Assembly (NCBI GenBank): GCA_903923345.1
Contig: CAIXXI010000123.1
Span: 1 to 27,847 of the forward strand
Source of the DNA: an uncultured Burkholderiales bacterium
GTDB taxonomy: Bacteria > Pseudomonadota > Gammaproteobacteria > Burkholderiales > Burkholderiaceae_E
Direction of reading: 5' to 3'
Length of the DNA: 27,847 nt
The notes under the pieces were generated by a model. That model had not been told where the DNA came from, did not search any database, and saw only the letters and a list, made by a program, of their open reading frames with translations. Each line of letters begins with the position of its first letter. Within the stretch, counting starts at the first letter, position 1. Shown here one piece after another: positions 15,520 through 23,486 of the stretch. A program made the position numbers and the translations under genes.

Positions 15520-16266
15520 TCAGGCCGGTGCGTCACTGGCAAAGCGGCCGCTATAGGGTTTTGCCAGCGGCGAGGCATAGCCGCCGACCTTGGAGGTCTG
15601 AAGCCCCAGCGCGGCCAGCGATTCCACCAGCTTGACCGCAGCCGCCACGCCATCGATCACTGGCACGCCGTACTGCCGGCTCATTGCATCGGCAAAGTGC
15701 GCCATGCCGGCGCAGCCGAGCACGATGGCCTCGGCGCGGTCTTCGCGCAGGGCCGCCTCGATTTCGGCGCCGATCAGCGCCCGGGCCGGCGAGCCAGGCT
15801 CATCCAGTGCCAGCACCGCGATTTCTGATGCCCGCACCCGGGCGCAGCGCGCAGCCAGCCCGTACTTCATGAGGTTGTGTTCGATCGCCGGGATCGAGCG
15901 CGACAGGGTGGTGATGACGCTGAACCGACCCGCCACCAGGCTGGCCAGGTGAAAGGCCGCCTCGCCGATGCCGATCACCGGCGCGCGCGCCAGGCTGCGA
16001 GCAGCGTCCAGGCCAGTGTCGTCGAAACACGCGATCACATAGCCCGCGACCGGGGTCGTGCCCGCTGCCGCCTCGCATCGGGCAATTTCGCCCAGCAGGC
16101 CGGGCACGCTGAACGCCTCGTCGTAATAGCCTTCGATCGAGGCCGGACCGTCAGCCGGGTTGATCGCAACAATCTGGCTGCCCGGTGCGGCGACCGCGCG
16201 CGCGGCCTCGCCGATCCGAGTGGTCATCGACGCAGTGGTGTTGGGGTTGATGACGACGATGTTCAT
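15520..16266 (-). CDS. Asp/Glu/hydantoin racemase family protein (hydantoin or allantoin racemase)
   Basis: A 248-residue cofactor-independent racemase. It opens with IVVINPNTTASMT, the family hallmark, and has two catalytic cysteines: Cys80 in VIACFDDTG and Cys185 in VLGCAGMA. Their 105-residue spacing matches characterised hydantoin racemases. Such enzymes invert the stereocentre of 5-substituted hydantoins; the HpxA branch does this for allantoin. Because a PuuE-type allantoinase and an allantoate-type amidohydrolase lie in the same strand cluster, allantoin is an attractive substrate here. It starts at ATG 16266, 17 bp after the stop of the ABC ATPase, with a weak ribosome site, and precedes the amidase by 29 bp. 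Hydantoin versus allantoin cannot be separated by reading alone. Confidence 0.88.
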   Translation of the reverse strand: MNIVVINPNTTASMTTRIGEAARAVAAPGSQIVAINPADGPASIEGYYDEAFSVPGLLGEIARCEAAAGTTPVAGYVIACFDDTGLDAARSLARAPVIGIGEAAFHLASLVAGRFSVITTLSRSIPAIEHNLMKYGLAARCARVRASEIAVLALDEPGSPARALIGAEIEAALREDRAEAIVLGCAGMAHFADAMSRQYGVPVIDGVAAAVKLVESLAALGLQTSKVGGYASPLAKPYSGRFASDAPA

Positions 16267-16283
16267 GGGTGATGCGGATCCGG

Positions 16284-17363
16284 TCAGTGTGCTGGAGGGG
16301 CCGCAGCCATCGATGCGACCGGGCCGGCTCCGGTGGCGTCGGTGCGCAGGCAGCGCACCCGGTGGCCGGTGGCCAGGACCACCGCCTGCGGCTCAAGGGT
16401 GCGGCAGCCGTCCTGCGCCAGATCGCAGCGATCGGCGAAGGCGCAGCCGGCGGGCAGATTCGACAGATCAGGCGGCGAGCCGGCGATGGTCTGCAAGCGC
16501 TCGCCGCGAGCCAGCGCATGGGCACCGGTGCCGCCGGCACGTCCACGCAGCAGGGCCATGGTGTAGGGATGGCGCGGCGCGTTCACGATCACCCGCGATT
16601 CGGCTTCTTCGACCACACGACCGGCATACATCACCGCGAATCGATCGGCGACCTCGATGGCCGCACCGATGTCGTGGGTGACGAAGACAATCGCCAGCCC
16701 GAGCTCGCGCTGCAGTTCGCGCAGCAGCAGCAGGATCTGGATCTGCACGGTGGCATCGAGCGCGGTGGTCGGCTCATCGGCCAGCAGCACCTGCGGCCGG
16801 CAGGCCAGCGCCAGCGCAATCATGGCGCGCTGACGCATGCCGCCTGAGAGTTCGTGCGGATAGGCATCCAGGCGGCGTTCCGGGCTGGGAATGCGCACGC
16901 GCTCGAACAGCTCTAGCGCGCGTTTTCGGGCATCGGCCTCGCTCACCGGCTCATGCCTTCGAATCGATTCGGTGATCTGCCGGCCCACGGTGTAGACCGG
17001 GTCCATGGCAAGCAAGGGCTCCTGGAAGATCATCGACGCGGTCTTGCCGCGGTAATCGGCCAGCGCACGGGCGTCCATCGCCAGCACGTCCTGGCCGGCC
17101 ACCCGGATTTCTCCACTGACGCTCGATCGACGCGGCGCATGCAGGCGCAGCAGGGCGCGCAGGGTCACACTCTTGCCGGAGCCCGACTCGCCGATCAGCG
17201 CAAGTGTCTCGCCCCGAGACACCGAGAGGTCGACGCCATTGACCGCCTGCACGGCTCGCCCCGAGGCACCGCTGCCCTTGAAGACCACCTTCAGGTCCCG
17301 CACTGACACCAGCGGCTCGGCGTCAGAGCCGCTGCGAGCCGCCACCGGAAGGGCGGCGCTCAT
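16284..17363 (-). CDS. Peptide-type ABC transporter ATP-binding protein (DppD/OppD-like)
   Basis: A 359-residue importer ATPase on the cytoplasmic face. Walker A GESGSGKS is at 58-65, the Q-loop is in MIFQEPLLAMDP, the signature LSGGM at 172-176, Walker B VLLADE at 192-197 and the switch His230 in FVTHD. The C-terminal extension typical of oligopeptide-transporter ATPases contains a cysteine cluster (CAFADRCDLAQDGC, then RCLR), likely binding an iron-sulfur cluster as in Dpp-type ATPases. The Q-loop neighbourhood LLAMDP departs from the common MTSLNP but keeps the glutamine. The ATG overlaps the stop of the preceding ATPase by 4 bp (ATGA). It pairs with the 17360-18418 ATPase to form the heterodimeric motor. 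Confidence 0.94.
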   Translation of the reverse strand: MSAALPVAARSGSDAEPLVSVRDLKVVFKGSGASGRAVQAVNGVDLSVSRGETLALIGESGSGKSVTLRALLRLHAPRRSSVSGEIRVAGQDVLAMDARALADYRGKTASMIFQEPLLAMDPVYTVGRQITESIRRHEPVSEADARKRALELFERVRIPSPERRLDAYPHELSGGMRQRAMIALALACRPQVLLADEPTTALDATVQIQILLLLRELQRELGLAIVFVTHDIGAAIEVADRFAVMYAGRVVEEAESRVIVNAPRHPYTMALLRGRAGGTGAHALARGERLQTIAGSPPDLSNLPAGCAFADRCDLAQDGCRTLEPQAVVLATGHRVRCLRTDATGAGPVASMAAAPPAH

Positions 17364-18418
17364 GCTGCCCTCGCCACGGTCATGCTTCGGGAATGACCCG
17401 AGCCGGCCTCGTGCATCAGGCAGGCCACTGCCCGACCGGTGTCATCACGGGCGAGCGTGGGCACGGTGCGCGAGCACAAGGCTTCAGCCTGCGCGCATCG
17501 GGTGTGGAATCGGCACCCGGGTGGCGGATTGACCGGGTTGGGCGGGTCACCCGCCAGTGGCGCCTCTTCGGTTCGGCGATCCGGATCCATGGTCGGCATC
17601 GAAGCCAGCAGCGCCTGTGTGTAGGGATGTCGGGGCGAGTCGAACAGTGCCTCACCCGGCGCGAGTTCGGCCACCTGGCCGAGGTACATCACCATCACGC
17701 GGTCCGACAGATAGCGCACGACATGCAGGTCATGGCTGATGAACAGATAGGTCAGCCCGAACTCCGCCTTCAGATCGACCAGCAGGTTCAGCACCTGAGC
17801 CTCCACCGACTTGTCCAGCGCAGAGGTCGATTCATCGAGGATCAGCAGCCGCGGCGACAGGGCCAGGGCCCTCGCGATGTTCACCCGCTGACGCTGCCCG
17901 CCGGACAGCTCATGCGGATAGCGATCGGCAAAGCGTTTCGGCTCCAGGCCAACGCGGGCGAGCAGGTCGCGCGCCCGGGTGATCGCGGTGTGCCGGTTCT
18001 CGCCATGGACCTGCGGGCCGAAGGCAATCGAATCGCCAATGGTCATGCGCGGATTGAGCGAGGAGTAGCTGTCCTGAAAGACCATCTGCACCTGGCGCCG
18101 AAAGGCCTTCAGGGGCAGCTCGCGCGAGCCGACGGTCATGCCGTCGAAGACGATCTCGCCTGCGCCCGGCTCGATCAGCTGCATCAGCAGGCGGGCGGTG
18201 GTGCTCTTGCCGCAGCCGGACTCGCCCACCACGCCGAGGGTCTCACCCTTGAAGACATCGAAGTCGATGCCGTCGACTGCGCGGACCACGGCCGCCTTGC
18301 CGTCGATGCGTCGGCCCTTGAGCGGAAAGTGCTTGATGAGCCCGCGCACGGTGAGCAGCGGCTGGGCCGCTCCACCGACATCGGCAGATGACCGATCCGG
18401 GTTCGCAGCGGTGTTCAT
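17360..18418 (-). CDS. Peptide-type ABC transporter ATP-binding protein (DppF/OppF-like)
   Basis: A 352-residue ATPase of the DppF/OppF branch. Walker A GESGCGKS lies at 65-72 after the branch-typical FPLKGRRIDGKAAVVRAVDG. The Q-loop reads VFQDSYSSLNPRMT, the signature is LSGGQ (171-175), Walker B is LLILDE (191-196), followed by STSALD and the switch His229 in FISHD. A C-terminal domain with CRFHTRCAQAEALC provides the cysteine cluster. The ATG at 18418 overlaps the permease stop by 4 bp; the open frame further upstream (to 18562) lies inside the permease gene and is rejected. The gene order here is the two permeases, the F-type ATPase, then the D-type ATPase, so the ATPases are inverted relative to the common dpp order. 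Confidence 0.94.
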   Translation of the reverse strand: MNTAANPDRSSADVGGAAQPLLTVRGLIKHFPLKGRRIDGKAAVVRAVDGIDFDVFKGETLGVVGESGCGKSTTARLLMQLIEPGAGEIVFDGMTVGSRELPLKAFRRQVQMVFQDSYSSLNPRMTIGDSIAFGPQVHGENRHTAITRARDLLARVGLEPKRFADRYPHELSGGQRQRVNIARALALSPRLLILDESTSALDKSVEAQVLNLLVDLKAEFGLTYLFISHDLHVVRYLSDRVMVMYLGQVAELAPGEALFDSPRHPYTQALLASMPTMDPDRRTEEAPLAGDPPNPVNPPPGCRFHTRCAQAEALCSRTVPTLARDDTGRAVACLMHEAGSGHSRSMTVARAA

Positions 18419-19305
18419 TGCTTCACATCCATGGCGGTGCGCAGCCCGTCGGAGAGCATGTTGAAGGACATCGAGGTCAGAAAAATCATCAGGCCCGGCA
18501 AGGCTGCAACCCAGGGCTGGGTGTAGATCGCGGTGCGCAGGGTGTTGAGCATCAGGCCCCATTCAGGCTCGGGCGGCTTCACGCCCAGACCGAGGAAGGA
18601 CAGGCCCGAGGCGAGGATCATCGACACCGCGATCAGGCTGGTGGCATAAACAAAAATCGGCCCAAGCACATTGCCCAGTACATGCACCCGCACGATGGTG
18701 AATGCGCCCGCACCCGAGGCGCGTGCTGCCTCGACATAGTCGCGCGAGCGCACCTGGGTGGTCACGCTCTCGGCCACCCGTGCGATCTGCGGCACGAACA
18801 CGATGGTGAGCGACAGCAGCGCGTTGAAGATGCCTGCGCCCAGCGTGCCCGACAGGGCAATCGCCAGCAGCACCGAGGGAAAGGCATAGAAGACATCGAT
18901 GGTCCGCATGATCACGGTGTTGATCGCACCGCCCGCATAGCCGGCCAGGATGCCGAGTGCCGAGCCGATCGCAAACGCGGCCAGCACCGGCACGATGCCC
19001 ATGAACAGCGACAGACGCGAGCCCACGATCAGCCTGGACAGCATGTCGCGGCCGAGTTCGTCAGTGCCCAGCAGATGGCCTTGGGTGCCGATCGGCTTGA
19101 GGCGACTGAGCATCGATGACTGATAGGGATCGGCGGGTGCGATCCAGGGCCCGAGCAGCGCCATGAGGATCAGCAGCAGCACGACGCCTGCGGCGGTCAC
19201 CGCCACCGAGTTCGTTCGAAAACGCCGCCAGACACTGCCCCAGTAGCCGGGGCCCTGCGCGTCGATCGGCGCCGGCACTTTCGAGGCGTCAACAGCGATG
19301 TCCAT
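18415..19305 (-). CDS. Peptide-type ABC transporter permease (DppC/OppC-like)
   Basis: A 296-residue inner-membrane permease. A cytoplasmic N-terminus (WRRFRTNSVAV) leads into the first membrane helix (about 33-55), then a periplasmic loop ending in the family motif GTDELGRDMLSRLIVGSR (80-97). Further helices lie at roughly 98-122, 130-155, 158-175, 215-240 and 265-285. The EAA loop that contacts the ATPase is EAARASGAGAFTIVRVHVLG (192-211). The ATG at 19305 follows the other permease stop by 3 bp and has no strong ribosome site, so translation is probably coupled. Together with 19309-20262 it forms the transmembrane channel. Confidence 0.94.
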   Translation of the reverse strand: MDIAVDASKVPAPIDAQGPGYWGSVWRRFRTNSVAVTAAGVVLLLILMALLGPWIAPADPYQSSMLSRLKPIGTQGHLLGTDELGRDMLSRLIVGSRLSLFMGIVPVLAAFAIGSALGILAGYAGGAINTVIMRTIDVFYAFPSVLLAIALSGTLGAGIFNALLSLTIVFVPQIARVAESVTTQVRSRDYVEAARASGAGAFTIVRVHVLGNVLGPIFVYATSLIAVSMILASGLSFLGLGVKPPEPEWGLMLNTLRTAIYTQPWVAALPGLMIFLTSMSFNMLSDGLRTAMDVKQ

Positions 19306-19308
19306 CGG

Positions 19309-20262
19309 TCAGGCCCGGGAGATGCGCGGATCGAGCGTGCTTTGCACGATATCGACCAGCAGGTTGAGCAGCACGAAGAACATCGCCAGCACCAGGATGG
19401 TTCCCTGCAGCAGCGGCAGGTCACGCTGGAAGATCGCGCTGTTGAGCAAAAAGCCGGTGCCCGGCCAGGAAAAAACGGTTTCGATCAGGATCGAACCACC
19501 GAGCAGATAGCCCAATTGCAGGCCCATCACCGCCAGCGCGGTCGGCGCGACGTTCTTGACCACATGCTTGAAGACGCCGAAATCGGTCAGACCCTTGGCG
19601 CGCAGACCGACTACGAATTCCTGCTCGAGGGTTTCGGCCACCAGTGCGCGCACCGTACGGCTGATGATGCCCATCGGAATCACGCTCATGGTCAGGGCGG
19701 GCAGGACCAGATGCTTGAGGTGCTCCCAGTCCCAGGCCCAGTCGCCCGAGCCGCTCGGGCCGGCGCCGGTGGCGGGAAGCCAGTTGAGCTGGGCGGCGAA
19801 GATGATCACCAGGACCATGCCCAGCCAGTAGTGCGGCACGCTCACGCCGATCACCGAGATGAAGGAGGCAAGGCGATCTGCCCAGGAATTGCGGAAATAA
19901 CCCGCCACGAAGCCGAACAGGCTGCCGAACAGAAAGCCGATGAAGGTGGCCACACAGGCCAGCCGCAGGGTATTGCCCACGGCGGTCAGGACTTCGCCCG
20001 CGACGGCTCGTCCGCTGGCGATCGAGGTGCCGAGGTCGCCCTGAAGCGCGCGCCAGATCCAGCTGGCGAATTGCTCCGGGTAGGAGCGATCAAAACCATA
20101 GAGCGTGCGCAACTGCTGCTGCAGCTCGGCCGAGGCATCGGGCGGCAGGATCGAGACCAGGGGGTCTCCCGGGGCCAGATGAACCAGCGCAAAGCAGACC
20201 AGCGCCACGCCGAACATGATCGGCAGGGTGTAGAGGAATCGACGAACGATGTACGCGAGCAC
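19309..20262 (-). CDS. Peptide-type ABC transporter permease (DppB/OppB-like)
   Basis: A 317-residue permease with six predicted membrane helices. The N-terminal helix carries RRFLYTLPIMFGVALVCF, followed by the typical HLAPGDPL motif and a periplasmic domain with LYGFDRSYPEQFASWI. The EAA loop is within EQEFVVGLRAKGLTDFGVFK (213-232). The C-terminus has the family FSWPGTGFLL and DIVQSTLDPRI blocks. The start is a GTG at 20262-20260; no clear Shine-Dalgarno precedes it, which is unusual for the first gene after an intercistronic terminator and may mean low translation. The nearest upstream gene is the binding protein, 108 bp away, with a terminator between. Confidence 0.93.
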   Translation of the reverse strand: MLAYIVRRFLYTLPIMFGVALVCFALVHLAPGDPLVSILPPDASAELQQQLRTLYGFDRSYPEQFASWIWRALQGDLGTSIASGRAVAGEVLTAVGNTLRLACVATFIGFLFGSLFGFVAGYFRNSWADRLASFISVIGVSVPHYWLGMVLVIIFAAQLNWLPATGAGPSGSGDWAWDWEHLKHLVLPALTMSVIPMGIISRTVRALVAETLEQEFVVGLRAKGLTDFGVFKHVVKNVAPTALAVMGLQLGYLLGGSILIETVFSWPGTGFLLNSAIFQRDLPLLQGTILVLAMFFVLLNLLVDIVQSTLDPRISRA

Positions 20263-20297
20263 GGGAAGCCAGGGTCAGTCTGAAACTCAGGGGGGTG

Positions 20298-20326
20298 AAA
20301 AAAAGGAAGGCCCGCGAAGGCGGGCC
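20298..20326 (-). terminator. Rho-independent terminator after the binding-protein gene
   Basis: On the minus strand GGCCCGC (20326-20320), loop CTTC and GCGGGCC (20315-20309) form a 7-bp GC-only stem. TTCCTTTTTTT follows, including seven consecutive T at 20304-20298. It lies between the binding-protein stop (20371) and the permease start (20262). Partial read-through would give more binding protein than membrane complex. Confidence 0.85.
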
Positions 20327-20332
20327 GCCCGC

Positions 20333-20360
20333 CTGTGCCCGGGCTTGCGCCCGAGCACAG
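20333..20360 (-). other. Second intercistronic hairpin
   Basis: CTGTGC (20333-20338) pairs with GCACAG (20355-20360). The stem continues with CGGGC/GCCCG after one mismatch, around a 4-nt loop TTGC. It starts 10 nt after the binding-protein stop and precedes the terminator, so it may protect the 3' end of the short transcript. Confidence 0.6.
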
Positions 20361-20370
20361 GGTCTTTTCA

Positions 20371-22032
20371 TCAGTCCATCGACATGGTGGCGATGTCGAT
20401 GAACCAGCTCTTGGGCTGCACCACGTTCTTGACCTTGGTGCTCATCGAACGCGGGCCGACGTCATGGGCGATCCAGACGAAGGGCGCTTCCTCGACGATG
20501 CGGGCATGCAGCTTGGCCAGCGCCGCGTCACGCTGCTTGTCGTCGAAGCTGGTGCGGGCATCCGCGATCAGCTTGTCGAACTCGGCATTGCCGAAGTAAC
20601 CCCAGTTGTTGGAGGTCGGCGGGAAGGCCTTGGTGCTGGTGAAGCGAACCATCGCAAAGAAGGGATCCATCGCTGCGAAGCTCACGTTGGTCGCGTTGGC
20701 ACCGTTGGCTGACGGGTCCTTTGCGCCCTTGCGCCAGTTGGTGAACAGGGTGTTCCACTCGATCACGTCGAACTGCACATCGAAGTGGCAGGCCTTGAGC
20801 GACTGCTGAACGAATTCGTTCATCGGCAGCGGCTGCATCTGGCCGGATCCCGAAGCCGAGATCTGCACCTTGACCTTGACCGGCTTGGCGGCGCTGAAGC
20901 CAGCCTCGCTCATCAGCTTGCGTGCTTCCTCCGGGTCATAGCGGATGTCGAACTTGGGGTTGCCCCACCAGGGGTGGCCCGGGCCGACGGTGCCCTTGGG
21001 CACACCCATCATGCCGCCGAGCAGCTTGAGCAGGCCGGCGCGATCGACGCACAGGTTGGCGGCATGGCGCACGCGCTTGTCGAGCCAGGGCGAGCCCTCG
21101 GCAAACGACAGTTGCCACGGCCAGACATGCGGCTGCGGATTGAAGTAGGTCTTGAAGCCGCGCTGACTGATCGTCGGCAGTGCATCAGGCGCCGGTGCCT
21201 CGATCCAGTCGACCTGACCCGAGAGCAGCGCTGCGGTGCGGGCATTGGCCTCGGGCATCGGGACCATCACGACCTTGTCGATCTTCGGCACGCGCTTCGG
21301 ATCCCAGTAGCCTTTATTCGCAGCCAGCTCGAGGCGCTCGCGCGCAACGAAGCGGGTCATCCGGAAGGGGCCGCTGCCTGAGGCGTCGGCGGCAAAGGCG
21401 GTCCAGGCAGCCTTGGCCTTGTCGGCCGGCGTGGCACCTGCGGCGGCCTCGAATTTCTTCTGCCAGTGGGCCGGCGAGGCGATGAACAGGTTGGTCAGGT
21501 TCAGCGGCAGGAAGGCGTCCGGCTCGCTGGTAGTGAGTTCGACAGTGAGGTCGTCGATCTTGCGGGCGGTGCGCAGGGTCGGCATGCGCGAGGCGGTGAC
21601 GCCGACCTGGCTGGCGTCGAAGTGAACCGCGTCCTTGTCCAGAACCTTCTGCACGTTCCAGACGATGGCGTCGGCGTTCAGGGCCGAGCCGTCATGGAAT
21701 TTCACGCCGGGGCGCAGTTTGAAGACCCACTTGGTCTTGTCCTTGGCATCGACCGCCCATGAGGTGGCCAGGCCGGGAATCAGGACGCTGGCTGCATCCG
21801 ATTTCGACAGGTCCCAATGGGTCAGGGCGTCGTACATCGGGATGCCGGTGAATCGGTTGCCTTCGAAGCCCTGGTCGGGTTGACCGAGCGTGCGCGGGAT
21901 GTCGGCCGCGGTCATGGCGATGCGCAGGGTCTTTTCCTGCGCGGCGACGGGCGAGGCCCAGAGCGCGGCGCCCAGCACAGCGGCAGACATCAGCGATGCC
22001 GCGACGGTTGAACGACGGATCGAGTCAATCAA
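20371..22032 (-). CDS. ABC transporter substrate-binding protein, peptide/nickel family (SBP family 5)
   Basis: A 553-residue periplasmic receptor for the ABC importer encoded just downstream. The TTG start (22032-22030) is preceded 6 nt upstream by a perfect AAGGAG; it opens a signal peptide with two arginines and cleavage near SPVAAQE (about residue 31). Family hallmarks are WVFKLRPGVKFHDGSALN, GSGPFRMTRFVARERLEL and the C-terminal APFVWIAHD block. An upstream open frame to 22209 lacks signal features and is rejected. The neighbourhood (allantoinase, amidohydrolase, racemase, amidase) suggests a ureide or hydantoin ligand rather than a dipeptide; this is inference. A 24-bp dyad lies about 120 bp upstream and a terminator follows the stop. 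Confidence 0.93.
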   Translation of the reverse strand: MIDSIRRSTVAASLMSAAVLGAALWASPVAAQEKTLRIAMTAADIPRTLGQPDQGFEGNRFTGIPMYDALTHWDLSKSDAASVLIPGLATSWAVDAKDKTKWVFKLRPGVKFHDGSALNADAIVWNVQKVLDKDAVHFDASQVGVTASRMPTLRTARKIDDLTVELTTSEPDAFLPLNLTNLFIASPAHWQKKFEAAAGATPADKAKAAWTAFAADASGSGPFRMTRFVARERLELAANKGYWDPKRVPKIDKVVMVPMPEANARTAALLSGQVDWIEAPAPDALPTISQRGFKTYFNPQPHVWPWQLSFAEGSPWLDKRVRHAANLCVDRAGLLKLLGGMMGVPKGTVGPGHPWWGNPKFDIRYDPEEARKLMSEAGFSAAKPVKVKVQISASGSGQMQPLPMNEFVQQSLKACHFDVQFDVIEWNTLFTNWRKGAKDPSANGANATNVSFAAMDPFFAMVRFTSTKAFPPTSNNWGYFGNAEFDKLIADARTSFDDKQRDAALAKLHARIVEEAPFVWIAHDVGPRSMSTKVKNVVQPKSWFIDIATMSMD

Positions 22033-22038
22033 GGGGTA

Positions 22039-22044
22039 CTCCTT
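22039..22044 (-). promoter_or_regulatory. Ribosome binding site deciding a TTG start
   Basis: Perfect AAGGAG on the minus strand, 6 nt before the TTG at 22032. It outweighs ATG codons further upstream in the open frame, which have no comparable site and would destroy the signal peptide. Confidence 0.75.
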
Positions 22045-22150
22045 CTCGTGTTTGCTTGGGTAACGCCGTCCCGGGTCAGTCCCGGAGTGGGGCCCGCTCA
22101 CCTCTGCAAGGCTCGTGCCAGCGGCAGCGACCCTGCTTTGCATCGTTGTG

Positions 22151-22174
22151 GTGCGAAACAAGCTTAGATCGCAC
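22151..22174. promoter_or_regulatory. 24-bp dyad, candidate operator
   Basis: GTGCGA (22151-22156) and TCGCAC (22169-22174) flank a centred AAGCTT (22160-22165). Nine of 12 positions pair about one centre, with 6-bp outer arms and a 6-bp inner palindrome. It lies in the 200-bp gap before the binding-protein gene. This looks like a site for a dimeric regulator, but no regulator gene is in the window. Confidence 0.5.
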
Positions 22175-22232
22175 CGGGACGATGCGTGACAGTACAAGAC
22201 TGCGCCCAAGGGTTTTGGGGCTGCGCCTCGAA

Positions 22233-23486
22233 TCAGTCGGTCAGGGCCAGGGTTTCAAGCAGACACAGCAGCGCTGCGGTGGCCTGATCTGCGTCCTCGA
22301 CCGACAGGATCTCGTCGGGGTGGTGGCTGATGCCGCCGTTGCCGCAGCGCACGAACAGCATCGCCATCGGGCAGACCGCCGGGAAGGCCATGGCATCGTG
22401 TCCTGCACCCGAGGGCAGGTGCATGACGGGCAGTCCCTGCGCCGAGATTGCATCGGCCAGCTGGCGCTGCAGGCGCTCATCGCAGGGCGCAGCGGTCAAT
22501 TCAAAGTAGGGCTCGAAGCCCAGCTGAACCGAGCGCTTCGCAGCAATCGCCTCGCACTGCACGCGCAGGGCTTCCACGCCCGCAAGGCGGGTGGCATCGA
22601 CGCCCGAGCGGATGTCGATGCTGAATGCCGCGTGCTGGGGAATCACGTTGACTGCACCCGGCAACACATTCAATTGCCCGACCGTGCCGACCAGCCCTGG
22701 GTGGTTCTGGCAGTGCTGCTCGATGGCCAGGACCATCTCTGCAGCGGCAGCCAGCGCATCGCGGCGCTGGTTCATCGGCACGGTGCCGGCATGGCCGGCC
22801 AGCCCGGTGACCGTGCAGCGGATGCGGCTGGCTCCGGCGATCGAGGTGACCACACCCAGTGCCAGACCGGCCTGCAGCAGCACCGGCCCCTGCTCGATAT
22901 GCGATTCGATGAATGCGGCGATCCCACGGCCGCGGCGATCGACGCCGGCCAGGCCGTTCGGGTCGGCTCCGAAGTCGAGCAGCGCCTGGCGCAGGCTGAT
23001 GCCCTGGCTGTCGGTGCGATCGAGCCAGGCCGGATCAAACACGCCCGCCATGGCCTTGCTGCCGATCAGGGTGACGCCGAAACGCACTCCCTCCTCATCG
23101 CCAAAGGCCACCACCTCGATGGCATGAGGCAATCGGATGCCGCGCCGATGCAGGTCGGCCACGCAGGCGATCGGCGACAGGATGCCGAACAGGCCGTCGT
23201 AGCGCCCGGCATCGCGCACGGTGTCCAGGTGCGAGCCGGTCATGACCACCGGCGCATCGGGCCGCGCGCCGTCATAGCGTCCGACGACGTTGCCCAGCGC
23301 GTCCCAGTGCACCGACATGCCGGCCTCGCGCATCCAGGCCGCGATTCGCTCGCCCGCCTGCCGATGCTGGGCGGTGAGGTAGGTGCGGGTCAGGCGTGGG
23401 GCCTCTTCGGTGATTGCGGCCAGCTCATCGGCGCGCGCCATGATCTGCGGCCCGAATCGCAGGGCCTGTGCTGCGCTGGCGCTCAT
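22233..23486 (-). CDS. allC: M20-family allantoate/N-carbamoyl amidohydrolase
   Basis: A 417-residue Zn-dependent amidohydrolase of the allantoate amidohydrolase / N-carbamoylase / beta-ureidopropionase group. It removes a carbamoyl or ureido group, releasing ammonia and CO2. Metal ligands are visible as His86 in TGSHLDTV, Asp97 in GRYDGLFG, Glu131/Glu132 in FGDEEGVRF, His196 in ESHIEQGP and a C-terminal His (388/389) in ISHHPDE. The lid/dimer domain contains GLAGHAGTVPM. The ATG at 23486 overlaps the allantoinase stop by 4 bp (ATGA) and gives a normal N-terminus; a longer open frame to 23543 is rejected. Coupling to a PuuE-type allantoinase favours allantoate as substrate, giving ureidoglycine. 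N-carbamoyl amino acids from hydantoins remain possible, so the symbol is tentative. Confidence 0.86.
   Translation of the reverse strand: MSASAAQALRFGPQIMARADELAAITEEAPRLTRTYLTAQHRQAGERIAAWMREAGMSVHWDALGNVVGRYDGARPDAPVVMTGSHLDTVRDAGRYDGLFGILSPIACVADLHRRGIRLPHAIEVVAFGDEEGVRFGVTLIGSKAMAGVFDPAWLDRTDSQGISLRQALLDFGADPNGLAGVDRRGRGIAAFIESHIEQGPVLLQAGLALGVVTSIAGASRIRCTVTGLAGHAGTVPMNQRRDALAAAAEMVLAIEQHCQNHPGLVGTVGQLNVLPGAVNVIPQHAAFSIDIRSGVDATRLAGVEALRVQCEAIAAKRSVQLGFEPYFELTAAPCDERLQRQLADAISAQGLPVMHLPSGAGHDAMAFPAVCPMAMLFVRCGNGGISHHPDEILSVEDADQATAALLCLLETLALTD

Noticed and set aside
14552..15556. 334-residue open frame on the plus strand opposite the amidase
   Set aside because: The minus-strand amidase has a full catalytic triad here; the plus frame is a mirror frame without motifs.
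17393..18391. 332-residue open frame on the plus strand opposite the DppF-like ATPase
   Set aside because: The minus strand encodes all ABC ATPase motifs across the same bases; the plus frame shows no recognisable domain.
19342..20283. 313-residue His/Gln/Asp-rich open frame opposite a permease
   Set aside because: Hydrophobic permease codons read in reverse give polar His/Gln/Asp-rich peptides; not a gene.
22033..22209. N-terminal extension of the 20371-22032 binding protein
   Set aside because: It would place the signal peptide internally; the TTG at 22032 with AAGGAG explains the start.
22201..22226. Possible terminator after the amidohydrolase
   Set aside because: The GCGCCC/GGGGCTGCGC pairing is bulged and lacks a T-run; too weak to list as a feature.
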